From the NCBI GenBank assembly GCA_026931905.1, contig JAIXLB010000064.1, forward strand, positions 1 through 59,564: 59,564 nt of DNA. The letters are read 5' to 3'. The stretch comes from Chitinophagales bacterium (lineage in GTDB: Bacteria; Bacteroidota; Bacteroidia; Chitinophagales; Chitinophagaceae). Shown here one piece after another: positions 9,529-19,466 of this stretch (positions are counted from its first letter, which is position 1; each line of letters begins with the position of its first letter). Position numbers and translations under genes: made by a program. A model generated the notes under the pieces. That model was not told where the DNA came from. It saw only the letters and a program-made list of their open reading frames with translations, and did not search any database.

Positions 9529-10500
9529 GTGAACAAAATTCTTTTTATTCAAACAGCATTTTTAGGAGATGTAATTTTAGCAACTGCAGCCATAGCAGAA
9601 GCTAAACGAATTTTTCCTAATGCAAGCATTGATGTGCTTGTAAAAAAAGGAAATGAAAGTTTATTACAAAACAATCCCTCTATTCACAATATTTATATTT
9701 TTAATAAAAGCAATAAAAAGCTAAGCGAAATTTTTAGACTTACAAAAATATTTAAAACCAATCGTTACGATATTATTTTTAACTTTCATCGTTTTGGAAG
9801 TTCTGGAATTATAACACTTTTATCAGGTGCAACGAAAAAATATGGGTTCAAAAAAAATCCATTTTCTTGGTGTTACACAAAAAAGTTTGAACATAATATA
9901 GGCAATGGACAACATGAAGTAGAACGTAATCTTCAGCTATTACAAGAGTTTGGAGCAGCAACAACCGCTCAGCCTGAATTATATCCATCACAAGAAAACT
10001 ACGAAAAAGTAAAATCCTATAAAAATCAAACTTATTATTGTATAGCTCCTGCATCTGTTTGGTTTACCAAACAATTACCAGAACACAAATGGATAGAACT
10101 TATACAAATTTTAGGAAATGAACATTGCATTTACTTATTAGGAGCACCCAACGATGTTGAACTTTGCGAAAGATTACAAATCAATTCAAAACAAAACAAT
10201 ATTATTAACCTTGCAGGAAAATTATCTTTATTAGAATCTGCAGTATTAATGAAAGATGCAAAACGCAATTATGTAAACGATTCTGGACCTTTACACATAG
10301 CCTCAGCAATGAATGCTCCTGTTACAGCTTTCTTTTGTTCCACTATTACTGATTTTGGTTTTGGTCCTTTATCCAACGATAAACAAGTGTTGGAGGTAAA
10401 AAACTTAGAATGTCGTCCATGTGGTTTACATGGTTATAAAGCTTGCCCTTTAGGGCATTTTAAATGTGGCGAAATTAATTTGCTTTCAGTAAAAAAATAA
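9529..10500 (+). CDS. Glycosyltransferase family 9 (heptosyltransferase-like)
   Basis: ADP-heptose:LPS heptosyltransferase-like enzyme (GT9), probably adding a core sugar to lipopolysaccharide at the inner face of the cytoplasmic membrane. The N-terminus ILFIQTAFLGDVILATAAIAEA is the family start; FLGDVILATA sits at 11-20. The donor-site motif NDSGPLH is at 250-256. A family C-terminal block with CRPCGLHG follows. The start is GTG at 9529. At 323 residues it is slightly short for the family (~340) but has both domains. The acceptor sugar cannot be told. It ends tail to tail with psuG, with 5 bases between the stops. Confidence 0.85.
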   Translation: MNKILFIQTAFLGDVILATAAIAEAKRIFPNASIDVLVKKGNESLLQNNPSIHNIYIFNKSNKKLSEIFRLTKIFKTNRYDIIFNFHRFGSSGIITLLSGATKKYGFKKNPFSWCYTKKFEHNIGNGQHEVERNLQLLQEFGAATTAQPELYPSQENYEKVKSYKNQTYYCIAPASVWFTKQLPEHKWIELIQILGNEHCIYLLGAPNDVELCERLQINSKQNNIINLAGKLSLLESAVLMKDAKRNYVNDSGPLHIASAMNAPVTAFFCSTITDFGFGPLSNDKQVLEVKNLECRPCGLHGYKACPLGHFKCGEINLLSVKK

Positions 10501-10505
10501 TGTGC

Positions 10506-11423
10506 CTAAATGTATAATTCTTTTGCAATAGCAGCACCCATTTTAGCATTGTTTTTTATTAAGGCAATATTGGCTTCCAAGCTATTTCCTTTTGTTTGAG
10601 TGGCAATTTCCTGTAATAAAAAGGGGGTAACATCTTTACCTTTTATACCTTTTTTTTCAGCTTCTTGTATTGCAGCTTGAATATATTTTTCTATTACGGA
10701 ATAAGGTATTTCATCTTTTGCATCAATAGGATTTGCAATTAATACAGAACCTTCTAAACCCAATGTCCATTTGATTTGTAGCATATCAGCAATTTCTTTT
10801 GCTGTATTTAATTGTAAGGGAGAATTGTAATTACTTTCTTTAGAATAAAAACTTGGAAAACTTTTTTGCCCCACCGTTACAACAGGGATTCCTTTTGTTT
10901 CTAAATACTCTAATGTTAAACCAATATCTAAAATAGATTTTACACCAGCACAAACAACAGCAACATTTGTATGAGCCATTTCAGAAAGGTCAGCACTAAT
11001 ATCCATTGTTTTTTCTGCTCCTCTATGCACACCTCCAATACCTCCAGTAGCAAATATTTTTATGCCAGCCATATTTGCAATACGCATGGTAGAAGCAACA
11101 GTTGTAGCACCATATAACTTTTTTGAAATTATATAGGGCATATCTCTTAAACTTACTTTCCAAACATTTTTTTCTTTACCAAAAATTTCTATTTCATTTT
11201 CTGATAAGCCTACACAACATTTTCCATTTATAATTGCAATGGTTGCGGGTATTGCTCCATTTTCTCTTACAACTTTTTCTACTGCTAAAGCGGTTTCTAC
11301 ATTTTTAGGATAAGGCATTCCATGAGAAATAATAGTACTTTCTAAGGCTACTAAAGGTTTATTTTGTACTAAAGCTTCTTTTACTTCTAATGAAATTTGT
11401 AAGAAAGAGTGTAAAGTATTCAT
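10506..11423 (-). CDS. psuG: Pseudouridine-5'-phosphate glycosidase
   Basis: Reversibly splits pseudouridine 5'-phosphate into uracil and ribose 5-phosphate, the second step of pseudouridine breakdown. Family marks: ALESTIISHGMPYP (26-39) with the conserved glutamate, the TVASTMRIANMAGI segment, FATGGIGGVHRGAE (about 126-139), and VVCAGVKSILDIG carrying the active-site lysine. Length 305 is typical. The partner kinase psuK and a nucleoside transporter, often next to it, are absent here. The 5' neighbour on the same strand is lpxD, 65 bases away. Confidence 0.93.
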   Translation of the reverse strand: MNTLHSFLQISLEVKEALVQNKPLVALESTIISHGMPYPKNVETALAVEKVVRENGAIPATIAIINGKCCVGLSENEIEIFGKEKNVWKVSLRDMPYIISKKLYGATTVASTMRIANMAGIKIFATGGIGGVHRGAEKTMDISADLSEMAHTNVAVVCAGVKSILDIGLTLEYLETKGIPVVTVGQKSFPSFYSKESNYNSPLQLNTAKEIADMLQIKWTLGLEGSVLIANPIDAKDEIPYSVIEKYIQAAIQEAEKKGIKGKDVTPFLLQEIATQTKGNSLEANIALIKNNAKMGAAIAKELYI

Positions 11424-11488
11424 AAAAAGGAAGGTACAAAACTTTAAAAATTATTATTAAGAAACTTACAGGAAAGAAAAATAAAAAT

Positions 11489-12538
11489 TTATTGTTTAGA
11501 TTCTAATGCCAATAATTGTTGTAGTTGTTTTTCTAATTCTTTTATTCGTTTTTCCATTTCAGGTAATTTTCTTGATAATGCTTGGCTACGCAAAGAAGAG
11601 GCATAATCAAAAGCAGGAGATCCTGTAACAGCTTGATTGGGTTGTGTAATACTTTTACTAACACCACTTTGTGCATTAACTTTACTACCATCTGCAAGTG
11701 TAAGATGCCCTACAATGCCTGCTTGCCCACCAATCATTGCATTTTTACCAATTTTTGTGCTACCACTTATACCTGCTTGTGCAGCTATTACAGTGTTGTT
11801 ACCTATTTCTACATTATGAGCAATCTGAATTAAGTTATCTAACTTAGCACCAGTTTTTATAATTGTACTGCCTATGGTTGCTCTGTCTATTGTTGTATTA
11901 GCACCAATTTCTACAAAATCTTCTATTATTACATTGCCTATTTGAGGCACTTTGCTATAACTGCCATCTGCTTGAGGAGCAAAACCAAAACCATCGCCAC
12001 CAATTACAGTTCCTGCATGTATGGTAACATTTTTTCCAACTTTGCAACCATTGTAAATTTTAACTCCTGCATGAATAATAGTGTTATCATCAATAGTTAC
12101 ATCTTTACCAATAAAAGCCCCTGCAAATATTTTTACATTGTTTCCAATAGTTACATTATCGCTAATGTAGGTAAATGCTGCAACAAAAACTTGTTTGCCC
12201 AATGTAACAGAAGATGCAATAAATGATGGCTGTTCAATACCTACTAATTGTTGCGTTTGCATTTCCTGATACTTGTTTAATAAAATAGCAAAAGCACTAT
12301 AAGCATCTGGTACTCTTAACAAGGTAGCTTGAATAGGTTGTTTCAATACTACATTTTCATTTATTAAAATTAAAGAGGCTTGGGTTGTATATAAAAAATC
12401 TTCGTATTTAGGATTGGCAAAAAAAGTTAGCTGCCCTTGTTTGGCTTCTTCTATTTTACCAAAAGAAGTTACTACAATATTTGCATCACCTTCTATTTTG
12501 GCATTGATTAGTATGGCTATTTGTTGTGCTGTAAACAT
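11489..12538 (-). CDS. lpxD: UDP-3-O-(3-hydroxyacyl)glucosamine N-acyltransferase
   Basis: Third step of lipid A synthesis: transfer of a 3-hydroxyacyl chain from ACP to the 2-amino group. The uridine-binding N-terminal domain covers about 1-100. It is followed by a left-handed beta-helix of hexapeptide repeats from about 105 to 300, and a C-terminal coiled-coil segment from about 322 ([18 protein letters not shown]). The catalytic histidine is H241 in [10 protein letters not shown], matching H239 of E. coli. Length 349 is normal. In many Bacteroidota an HD-domain gene, lpxD, lpxC-fabZ and lpxA follow one another; here only the first two are together and psuG follows. Confidence 0.95.
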   Translation of the reverse strand: MFTAQQIAILINAKIEGDANIVVTSFGKIEEAKQGQLTFFANPKYEDFLYTTQASLILINENVVLKQPIQATLLRVPDAYSAFAILLNKYQEMQTQQLVGIEQPSFIASSVTLGKQVFVAAFTYISDNVTIGNNVKIFAGAFIGKDVTIDDNTIIHAGVKIYNGCKVGKNVTIHAGTVIGGDGFGFAPQADGSYSKVPQIGNVIIEDFVEIGANTTIDRATIGSTIIKTGAKLDNLIQIAHNVEIGNNTVIAAQAGISGSTKIGKNAMIGGQAGIVGHLTLADGSKVNAQSGVSKSITQPNQAVTGSPAFDYASSLRSQALSRKLPEMEKRIKELEKQLQQLLALESKQ

Positions 12539-12556
12539 GTAGTATTTTTTTGTTTT

Positions 12557-13771
12557 TTAGGGTATTAAGGAGCAAATGTAAAATTTTTTTATTGGAGCTG
12601 CTATAGTATGATGAATGAGTGGGTTGTCAATAGCAGAAATGTCTTTTACTGTTCCATCTTTAAATAAAATATTTATTCTTTCGTCTTCTGTTTTATACAT
12701 AGTATTTATTGTTGTTCCAGTAAGAACAAAGTAATCAATTAGACTTTTTTTAATAGGAAATTGCTGCATAGCTTTATATTTTAATTTGTCTAATTTTTCT
12801 TCTGAAAAAGGTTCATGCTGTAATTGAATTTTGTATAATTGCCTATTTAGCAACCTTTTACACAAAGAACTTAATACAAAGTCGTTGTGTTTACTCCATT
12901 TTTTTATAGCAAAAGTAAAATCGGTATCATCTAATTCACAAAATTTTTGCAAAACTTCTTCATTCATTTTCCCTGTGTATTCGTATAAAAAATAATCTAT
13001 TGCTCCAAAGGTTTTCAAATCTTCAATACCATCTTTACTAAGTTCTTTTACTCTTTTTAAAATATTTACCAACATAGTTTCAGCAGCGACTACAGTTTTA
13101 TGTAAATATACTTGCCAATACATTTGTCTTCTTGCTACTAAAAATTTTTCAATACTGTATATTCCTTTTTCTTCTACCATTAATTCGCCATTATGTACAG
13201 TAAGCATTTTTAAAATTCTGTCATAACCAATAACGCCTTCACTAACGCCTGTAAAAAAACTATCTCTTGTTAAATAGTCCATTCTATCAACGTCTAATTG
13301 TCCACTAATTAATTGATGTAAAAATTTTTTAGGATAATTATTGGTAAAAATGGCAATCGTTGTATCCAATTGTCCTTTTAATTCTTTATTGATAGAGTGC
13401 ATGATTTCCAAACTCAAAGTTTCGTGATGCACTCCTTGTAAAATATGATTTTCTAACGCATGAGAAAAAGCACCATGGCCTACATCGTGCAATAAAATAG
13501 CAGCTTTTACAGCAATTTCTTCTTCATCTGTTATAGCAATGCCTTTATTTTTTAGTTCATTAACAGCCATACACATTAAATGATAGGCACCTAATGAATG
13601 ATGTAATCTTGTATGTACAGCACCAGGGTACACCAAATATGCCAATGCCATTTGATGTATTCTTCTTAATCTTTGATAATAAGGATGTGCAATAATGCTA
13701 AAAAGTAATGGATGATTGATGGTTATAAATCCATAAACGGGGTCATTAATAATTTTTCTTTTTACAGTCAT
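12557..13771 (-). CDS. HD-domain phosphohydrolase (COG1078 type)
   Basis: HD-superfamily metal-dependent phosphohydrolase related to dGTPase/SAMHD1-like enzymes. The substrate is not known for this branch. Visible metal ligands: H57/H58 in VHTRLHHSLG, the HD pair H95-D96 in LLHDVGHGAFSH with H99 and H104, and the downstream aspartate in LDVDRMDYLTRDS. Length is 404 from the ATG at 13771. A further 21 residues upstream are open but are hydrophobic junk (KIILLLTF) not seen in the family. It is divergent from mutS and precedes lpxD by 18 bases, a pairing commonly seen in Bacteroidota. Confidence 0.88.
   Translation of the reverse strand: MTVKRKIINDPVYGFITINHPLLFSIIAHPYYQRLRRIHQMALAYLVYPGAVHTRLHHSLGAYHLMCMAVNELKNKGIAITDEEEIAVKAAILLHDVGHGAFSHALENHILQGVHHETLSLEIMHSINKELKGQLDTTIAIFTNNYPKKFLHQLISGQLDVDRMDYLTRDSFFTGVSEGVIGYDRILKMLTVHNGELMVEEKGIYSIEKFLVARRQMYWQVYLHKTVVAAETMLVNILKRVKELSKDGIEDLKTFGAIDYFLYEYTGKMNEEVLQKFCELDDTDFTFAIKKWSKHNDFVLSSLCKRLLNRQLYKIQLQHEPFSEEKLDKLKYKAMQQFPIKKSLIDYFVLTGTTINTMYKTEDERINILFKDGTVKDISAIDNPLIHHTIAAPIKKFYICSLIP
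12573..12580 (-). promoter_or_regulatory. -7 box of lpxD inside the end of the HD gene
   Basis: Perfect TAnnTTTG match (TACATTTG on the minus strand), 34 bases upstream of the lpxD ATG and inside the last codons of the HD gene. It suggests that lpxD can be transcribed without its upstream neighbour. No clear -33 box. Confidence 0.45.
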
Positions 13772-13840
13772 AATAATTTTTCTGCTTGTGAAGGTAAGGA
13801 GTAAAATTATCTTTTCTTTTATCTCAAACAACAAGTATAA

Positions 13841-13848
13841 TATATTTG
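13841..13848 (+). promoter_or_regulatory. -7 box of mutS
   Basis: Perfect TAnnTTTG match (TATATTTG) ending 6 bases before the mutS ATG, so the message is probably leaderless or nearly so. TTTT sits at the -33 position. The box overlaps an in-frame TTG at 13846, which argues against that TTG as the start. Confidence 0.5.
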
Positions 13849-13854
13849 CTTGCT

Positions 13855-16488
13855 ATGGCAAAGTCTGCTACAATTTCTCCCATGATGCAACAACATAAGG
13901 CTATTAAACAAAAATATCCTGATGCTGTATTATTGTTTAGGGTGGGCGATTTTTATGAAACATTTGGACAAGATGCTATTATTGCTGCTCAGGTTTTAGG
14001 TATTACTTTAACCAAAAGAAATAATGGAGATAGTGGTAATACAGAATTAGCAGGATTTCCGCATCATGCTTTAAATACATACTTACACAAATTGGTTAAA
14101 GCTGGTTATAGAGTTGCTATTTGCGATCAATTGGAAGATCCTAAACAAGCTAAAGGAGTTGTAAAACGTGGAGTAACCGAATTGGTAACACCTGGTATTG
14201 CAACAAATGATAAATTGCTTGAGCACAACAGCAATAACTTTTTGGCTGCTGTACATTTTGCTGAAAATACTATAGGCATTGCATTTTTAGATATTAGTAC
14301 AGGCGAATTTTTTGTAGCAGAAGGTAATGAAGAGTACATTGATAAACTGTTGCAAAGTTTAAACCCTGCAGAAGTAATTTTTCAGAGAAATTTTCAAAAA
14401 AGGTTTAAAGAAACTTTTGGTTCAAAATTTTATACCTACACATTAGAAAGTTGGATTTTTGAGAATGCTTTTGCCACTGAAAATTTATTGAAACATTTTC
14501 AAACACATTCGTTAAAAGGCTTTGGTATAGAAAATATGCAACAGGCTATTGTAGCTGCTGGTGCTGTATTGCATTATTTAAAAGACACTGAACACCCCCA
14601 TTTACAACATATAACCACCCTTCAAAGAATTGAAAGAGATGATTTTTTATGGATGGATAGATTTACAATTAGAAATCTTGAAATTGTAGGAAGTAGTTTT
14701 ACAACAGATGGAAATAATTTATTAAAAGTATTGGACAATACTGTTTCGCCAATGGGTGCAAGATTGTTGAAACGCTGGATTATTATGCCTTTGAAGGATA
14801 TTGACAAAATAAATGAACGCCTTGATGTTGTAGAAAATTTTATAAAAGATGTTGATAACAGACATAAACTTTCGCAAGCAATAAAACAATGTGGCGATGT
14901 GGAAAGATTGGTAAGCAAAATTCCTTTAAAGAAAATTAATCCAAGAGAAATTATTCAGTTAGCCAAAGGATTACAACAAGTAAGTATTATAAAAAATATT
15001 TGCTCCGGTTTACACAATGCTTATTTGCAAAGAATGGCAGATGGTTTAAACGCTTGTCATTTTATTTTACAAAAAATACAAAACGAAATTCATGAAATAC
15101 CTCCAATTGCTGCAAATAAAGGAGGTATTATAAAAGAAGGAATACATGCCGAATTAGATGAGTTAAGAAAAATTGCTTCTGGTGGAAAAGATTATTTAAT
15201 AAATATTCAACAGAGAGAAGCAGAAATAACGGGTATTTCTTCTTTGAAAATAGGCTTCAATAATGTGTTTGGTTATTATTTGGAAGTAACCAATATTCAT
15301 AAAAATAAAGTTCCTGAAAATTGGATAAGAAAACAAACTTTAACCAATGCAGAAAGATATATAACACCAGAATTGAAAGATTATGAAGAAAAAATTACAG
15401 GAGCAGAAGAAAAAATTTTAACTATTGAAATTGATTTGTATGATAAGCTATTGCTTGCTTTACAAGACTATATAGCACCCATACAAGTAAATGGAAATAT
15501 TTTAGCTACACTTGATTGTTTATTATGTTTTGCAGAAAATGCTTTGCGTTACAATTACAGAAAACCATTACTGCATCATGGCTTTGAATTAGAGTTAAAA
15601 GAATCTCGTCATCCTGTAATTGAAAGAAATTTACCACAAGGAGAAAGTTATATAACCAATGATATTTTTTTAAACAAAGAAAATCAGCAAATCATTATTC
15701 TTACTGGTCCAAACATGAGTGGTAAAAGTGCTGTGCTTAGGCAAACTGCATTAATAACATTAATGGCTCATATAGGAAGTTTTGTAAGTGCCGATGTTGC
15801 TAAAATTCCTTTAACAGATAAAATTTTTACAAGAGTAGGAGCCAGTGATAATTTGAGTGGAGGCGAAAGTACTTTTATGGTAGAAATGAATGAAACAGCT
15901 TCTATCATTAACAATATTTCTGAAAGAAGTTTATTATTATTAGATGAAATAGGAAGAGGAACATCTACTTACGATGGAATAAGTATAGCTTGGAGTATTG
16001 TTGAATTTCTACATCAATCTACTGCTACACCAAAAACTTTATTTGCTACGCATTACCACGAATTAAATGAATTGGAAGCAAAATTGCCAAGAGTAAAAAA
16101 TTACCATATCACCAATAAAGAAGTAGGTAATAAAATTATTTTTTTACGCAAATTAGCAAGAGGAGGAAGTACACACAGCTTTGGTATTCATGTTGCAAAA
16201 ATGGCTGGAATGCCGCCAGAATTAATAAACAGAGCCAATGAAATTTTAAAACTATTAGAACAAAAAACAGAAATTCAAGAAAACAAAAATGCAAATTCAG
16301 CAACAATACATGATGTAAGTAATAAAATAAAATCTCTATCTACACCACAATTACAACTCTCCATTTTTGATGCACATACACAAGTGTTTGATGATATAAG
16401 AACAGCTTTAGAAGGTATTGATATTAATCGTTTAACGCCTGTAGAAGCATTGATGAAATTGAATGAAATAAAATCAATGCTCAAATAA
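13855..16488 (+). CDS. mutS: DNA mismatch repair protein MutS
   Basis: Recognises mismatches and small loops and starts repair with MutL. All parts are present: the mismatch-reading F33-Y34-E35 motif in VGDFYETF, the connector, lever and clamp domains, the ATPase with Walker A GPNMSGKSA near 617-625, the signature ASDNLSGGESTF, Walker B LLLLDEIGRGTS near 694, and the H-loop ATHYHEL. The C-terminus carries a helix-turn-helix dimer region and SPQ-like tail (LQLSIFDA). Length 877 from the ATG at 13855 is typical. It is divergent from the HD gene. Confidence 0.97.
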   Translation: MAKSATISPMMQQHKAIKQKYPDAVLLFRVGDFYETFGQDAIIAAQVLGITLTKRNNGDSGNTELAGFPHHALNTYLHKLVKAGYRVAICDQLEDPKQAKGVVKRGVTELVTPGIATNDKLLEHNSNNFLAAVHFAENTIGIAFLDISTGEFFVAEGNEEYIDKLLQSLNPAEVIFQRNFQKRFKETFGSKFYTYTLESWIFENAFATENLLKHFQTHSLKGFGIENMQQAIVAAGAVLHYLKDTEHPHLQHITTLQRIERDDFLWMDRFTIRNLEIVGSSFTTDGNNLLKVLDNTVSPMGARLLKRWIIMPLKDIDKINERLDVVENFIKDVDNRHKLSQAIKQCGDVERLVSKIPLKKINPREIIQLAKGLQQVSIIKNICSGLHNAYLQRMADGLNACHFILQKIQNEIHEIPPIAANKGGIIKEGIHAELDELRKIASGGKDYLINIQQREAEITGISSLKIGFNNVFGYYLEVTNIHKNKVPENWIRKQTLTNAERYITPELKDYEEKITGAEEKILTIEIDLYDKLLLALQDYIAPIQVNGNILATLDCLLCFAENALRYNYRKPLLHHGFELELKESRHPVIERNLPQGESYITNDIFLNKENQQIIILTGPNMSGKSAVLRQTALITLMAHIGSFVSADVAKIPLTDKIFTRVGASDNLSGGESTFMVEMNETASIINNISERSLLLLDEIGRGTSTYDGISIAWSIVEFLHQSTATPKTLFATHYHELNELEAKLPRVKNYHITNKEVGNKIIFLRKLARGGSTHSFGIHVAKMAGMPPELINRANEILKLLEQKTEIQENKNANSATIHDVSNKIKSLSTPQLQLSIFDAHTQVFDDIRTALEGIDINRLTPVEALMKLNEIKSMLK

Positions 16489-16520
16489 AAAAGCACCCGA
16501 AAAAATATTCAGATGCTTTT
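16489..16520. terminator. Terminator between mutS and the convergent protease gene
   Basis: Stem AAAAGCA (16489-16495) / TGCTTTT (16514-16520) with further partial pairing inside (GAA/TTC). T run on the plus side. It begins directly after the mutS stop. Confidence 0.6.
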
Positions 16521-16547
16521 CTTTTCAAACCATAATCAAGAGAACAT

Positions 16548-19094
16548 TTAACGAGGGTTTAAAGCCTGCTTAATTCTTTCTACAATATCCTGATAGTGAA
16601 ATTTTGTTAATTTATCTGTTGTAACAGCAGTAGCATTTGTAAGTAGTGTTTGCAATGCTTTCAACTGACCACGAACATAAGAAACAATATCTGTGTTTTT
16701 AATATCTGGCCCTGTTGTTACAGTAAATGTAGATACAGTAACCGTTTGAGGTTTAAAGCTCAATAAATCAATTAACTTTTCTACATGTGCTTTTTGTAAT
16801 GCTCTTCTATAAGCATCTACAGGTTTGTTTTGTGATGCTTCACTCCAAATAGCATTTTTAGTGTCATCCATTAAATCATTAAATAAATATACATTGGTTG
16901 CTCCATAACGATTTGCAGAAACAATCATTCTGTTTAATCTTGAGGGGTCTAATAAACCATTTAAAGTATTTACTTGAATACCTTGAACTCTTTCTATAGA
17001 AGTTGGGTTTTGAATTTTGTTTAAAATGTTTTTATCCAACAACCAAGTTGGAGTTGTAAATACATGGTTATTGATAAATGCAAAAGCTTCTTTTTGTGTA
17101 GCTTTGGGAACAAATTCAAAAACATCACCTGGTTGGCTGGTTGTTTTAAATGTTTCATAAATACCGCCCACATTTCTAATAACATGGTTTACATATCTAT
17201 TGTATTGACCTACTAATTGTCCATAAATTTCATTTAGATTGTCATAATTTTCGCCTTCTTCTTTTGTCCATTCTGGTAAGTTTACAATAATTCTTTTTAG
17301 GTTTTTAATACCATAATCATTAGCCTTCATAACATTATCACTTAAATCTTCCGATTGTGTACGAGGATCAACGCTATTACCTAATTCATAAGTACCAAAC
17401 CATTTACGCGGATTTTCGGCTAATGTTTTTGTAATTAATTTATCGCTATTTATTTTTTGTTGTTCTTCTGTTTCGCCAGGTATATAGCCATAACCCCATT
17501 GAATAGCCCATTCATCATATTCTCCAATACGAGGGAATAAACCTTTTTCAGAAATATTATCTTCTGGCTGGGCTACATAATTAAAACGTGCATAATCCAT
17601 GATAGAAGCTGTATGTCCATTAGCTTCTACCCAAGCTTTATCTCTTAATTTTTCAACAGGAGTTCTACTACTGCTACCCATATTGTGTAATAATCCTAAA
17701 GTATGTCCTATTTCGTGAGAAGATACAAAACGAATTAATTGTCCCATTAATTCAGTATCAAATTTCATTTTTCTGGCACGAGGGTCAACAGCAGCAGTTT
17801 GTATCATATACCAATCGTGTACTAATTTCATTACATTATGATACCAGCCAATATGGCTTTCTAAAATTTCGCCAGTACGTGGGTCGTGAACATTAGGTCC
17901 ATAAGCATTTTCTATATTAGATGCAAAATAACGAATTACTGAAAAACGAGCATCTTCAAGGCTCATGGTAGAGTCGTTTTTAGGCCACTCTTTAGCCATA
18001 ATTGCATTTTTAAATCCAGCTTTTTCAAAAGCTTTTTGCCAATCATTTACACCTGCAATTAAATAAGGCACCCAATTTGGAGGAGTTGCAGGGTCAATAT
18101 AATATATTAATGGTTTTATGGGTTCTACCAATTCGCCCTTTTTCCATTTTGCTACATCTTCTGGTTTAGGTTCTAATCTCCAACGAACTGCAAAAGTTTT
18201 ATCTTCTACTCTTTGCTGATTGTCGCTATATTCTACATAGTTATCAGGAAAATAACCTACTCTTTTATCCCAAGCTCTTTTTGCCATTGGTTTTTCTGGT
18301 AAAAGAATGAAAGAAGTATTTAGTTCAAATGTTACAGCACCTGCATCATTGGCTGCAGCAAAACCTGCTGAACTTCTTTGTCCCCCAGTTGCTGCTGCAG
18401 GAGCTGGGCTTGAAATATAAGTTTTAACTGTTTTTACTTCTGTATTTATAGGATAAGTATTGATACTTTGAACAAAACTTCTATCGGGTGCAAGCATAGC
18501 TAAACTAAATCTTCTTTTGCTTGAGGCATTTATACTTACTATTTGTTGATCGCCTTTAAAAAAGTCTGAAACATCAATAATACTGCTTGTGCTATCCTTA
18601 CCATAAGCTTTTATATCAAAAGCAGCAGCAATAGCATCTAAGTAAGAGTTATTTACAGCAGTAGAAATTTTTTGAGTGCTATCTGCAGCACTTATAAGCG
18701 TTACAGTTCTAATAAAAATATTATCGTTAGGCCCTTTTTCAAATTTTAATGTTTGTTGATTAGCAACTTCTCCACCATAAATACCTGCACCGCCTGGTAC
18801 TTTGCTATATCTTGTAACACACATTATTTCTTTGCCCAGCAAATTATTAGGCACTTCAAAATAATACTTGTCTTCTACCTTATGTACAGTAAATAATCCT
18901 GTTTTACTTATTGCTTTTTCTGTAATAATTTCTTTATAAGGCTTTGGCCCTGGCTTGGCTGCCTTAGGTGCTTGTGGTGGCATTGGTTTTGCCACAGGAG
19001 TTGTATCTTTTGGAGCAGTAGGTGTATTTTTTCTTTGAGCAAAAACAAAACTACCCGCAGCTATCATTACTACAACTAAAAAAGTTTTTTTCAT
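16548..19094 (-). CDS. Secreted zinc metalloprotease (DUF5117/DUF4953 family)
   Basis: Large exported metzincin-type protease of the kind annotated with DUF5118, DUF5117 and DUF4953 in Bacteroidota; substrate unknown. Signal peptide 1-19 (MKKTFLVVVM...FVFAQ). A Pro/Ala/Lys-rich linker runs to about 52 (PPQAPKAAKPGPKP). The N-terminal accessory domains cover about 53-300. The peptidase domain carries the zinc site HEIGHTLGLLH with H460, E461, H464 and H470, and a following SIMDYARFNYVAQPED stretch that may supply the Met-turn (near 496). The last ~250 residues are helical. No lipobox, so likely periplasmic or released. Single gene, convergent with mutS. Confidence 0.9.
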   Translation of the reverse strand: MKKTFLVVVMIAAGSFVFAQRKNTPTAPKDTTPVAKPMPPQAPKAAKPGPKPYKEIITEKAISKTGLFTVHKVEDKYYFEVPNNLLGKEIMCVTRYSKVPGGAGIYGGEVANQQTLKFEKGPNDNIFIRTVTLISAADSTQKISTAVNNSYLDAIAAAFDIKAYGKDSTSSIIDVSDFFKGDQQIVSINASSKRRFSLAMLAPDRSFVQSINTYPINTEVKTVKTYISSPAPAAATGGQRSSAGFAAANDAGAVTFELNTSFILLPEKPMAKRAWDKRVGYFPDNYVEYSDNQQRVEDKTFAVRWRLEPKPEDVAKWKKGELVEPIKPLIYYIDPATPPNWVPYLIAGVNDWQKAFEKAGFKNAIMAKEWPKNDSTMSLEDARFSVIRYFASNIENAYGPNVHDPRTGEILESHIGWYHNVMKLVHDWYMIQTAAVDPRARKMKFDTELMGQLIRFVSSHEIGHTLGLLHNMGSSSRTPVEKLRDKAWVEANGHTASIMDYARFNYVAQPEDNISEKGLFPRIGEYDEWAIQWGYGYIPGETEEQQKINSDKLITKTLAENPRKWFGTYELGNSVDPRTQSEDLSDNVMKANDYGIKNLKRIIVNLPEWTKEEGENYDNLNEIYGQLVGQYNRYVNHVIRNVGGIYETFKTTSQPGDVFEFVPKATQKEAFAFINNHVFTTPTWLLDKNILNKIQNPTSIERVQGIQVNTLNGLLDPSRLNRMIVSANRYGATNVYLFNDLMDDTKNAIWSEASQNKPVDAYRRALQKAHVEKLIDLLSFKPQTVTVSTFTVTTGPDIKNTDIVSYVRGQLKALQTLLTNATAVTTDKLTKFHYQDIVERIKQALNPR

Positions 19095-19466
19095 AATTAA
19101 TTAAAGTTAGTTTAAAGAGGGCTAAGATAAGAAAGTGATATTCATTATTCTAAAATAGATTTATTTATTACATCAGTGGTTAATACAAGCCTAAAAACAT
19201 CGTTATTAAAGCGAAAATATAATGATGATAGGAAAAACATTGATTTAATTATACATGTACTTTATAGCATTGTAAAAAACAGTTACAACAACTTTATCTC
19301 ATGCTGCAAAAAAAATTATAGCTCGTTTTATTCTGAATTGAGTTTACAATTACCCCTGTTTTCAACAATAATTCTTCTCTCATCTTTGTGTTTTGATTTT
19401 TGTTTAATTCATATATTATAGTATTCAACTTTACAGTAAATTGCACTCTTTGAAAATACATATTTA
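19095..19466. other. 372-base intergenic region, no gene seen
   Basis: Divergent upstream region of the zinc protease and galE. An 81-codon open frame at 19176-19421 has an amino-acid make-up unlike a protein (runs of Ser, Cys, Asn and Tyr) and no start context, so I do not call it. No hairpin or repeat of note. The region must hold the promoters of both genes, but I see no perfect TAnnTTTG box at a suitable distance. Confidence 0.5.

Noticed and set aside
19176..19421. 81-codon open frame upstream of galE
   Set aside because: Composition rich in Ser, Asn, Cys and Tyr without any domain-like pattern; no promoter box; AT-rich intergenic DNA gives such frames by chance.
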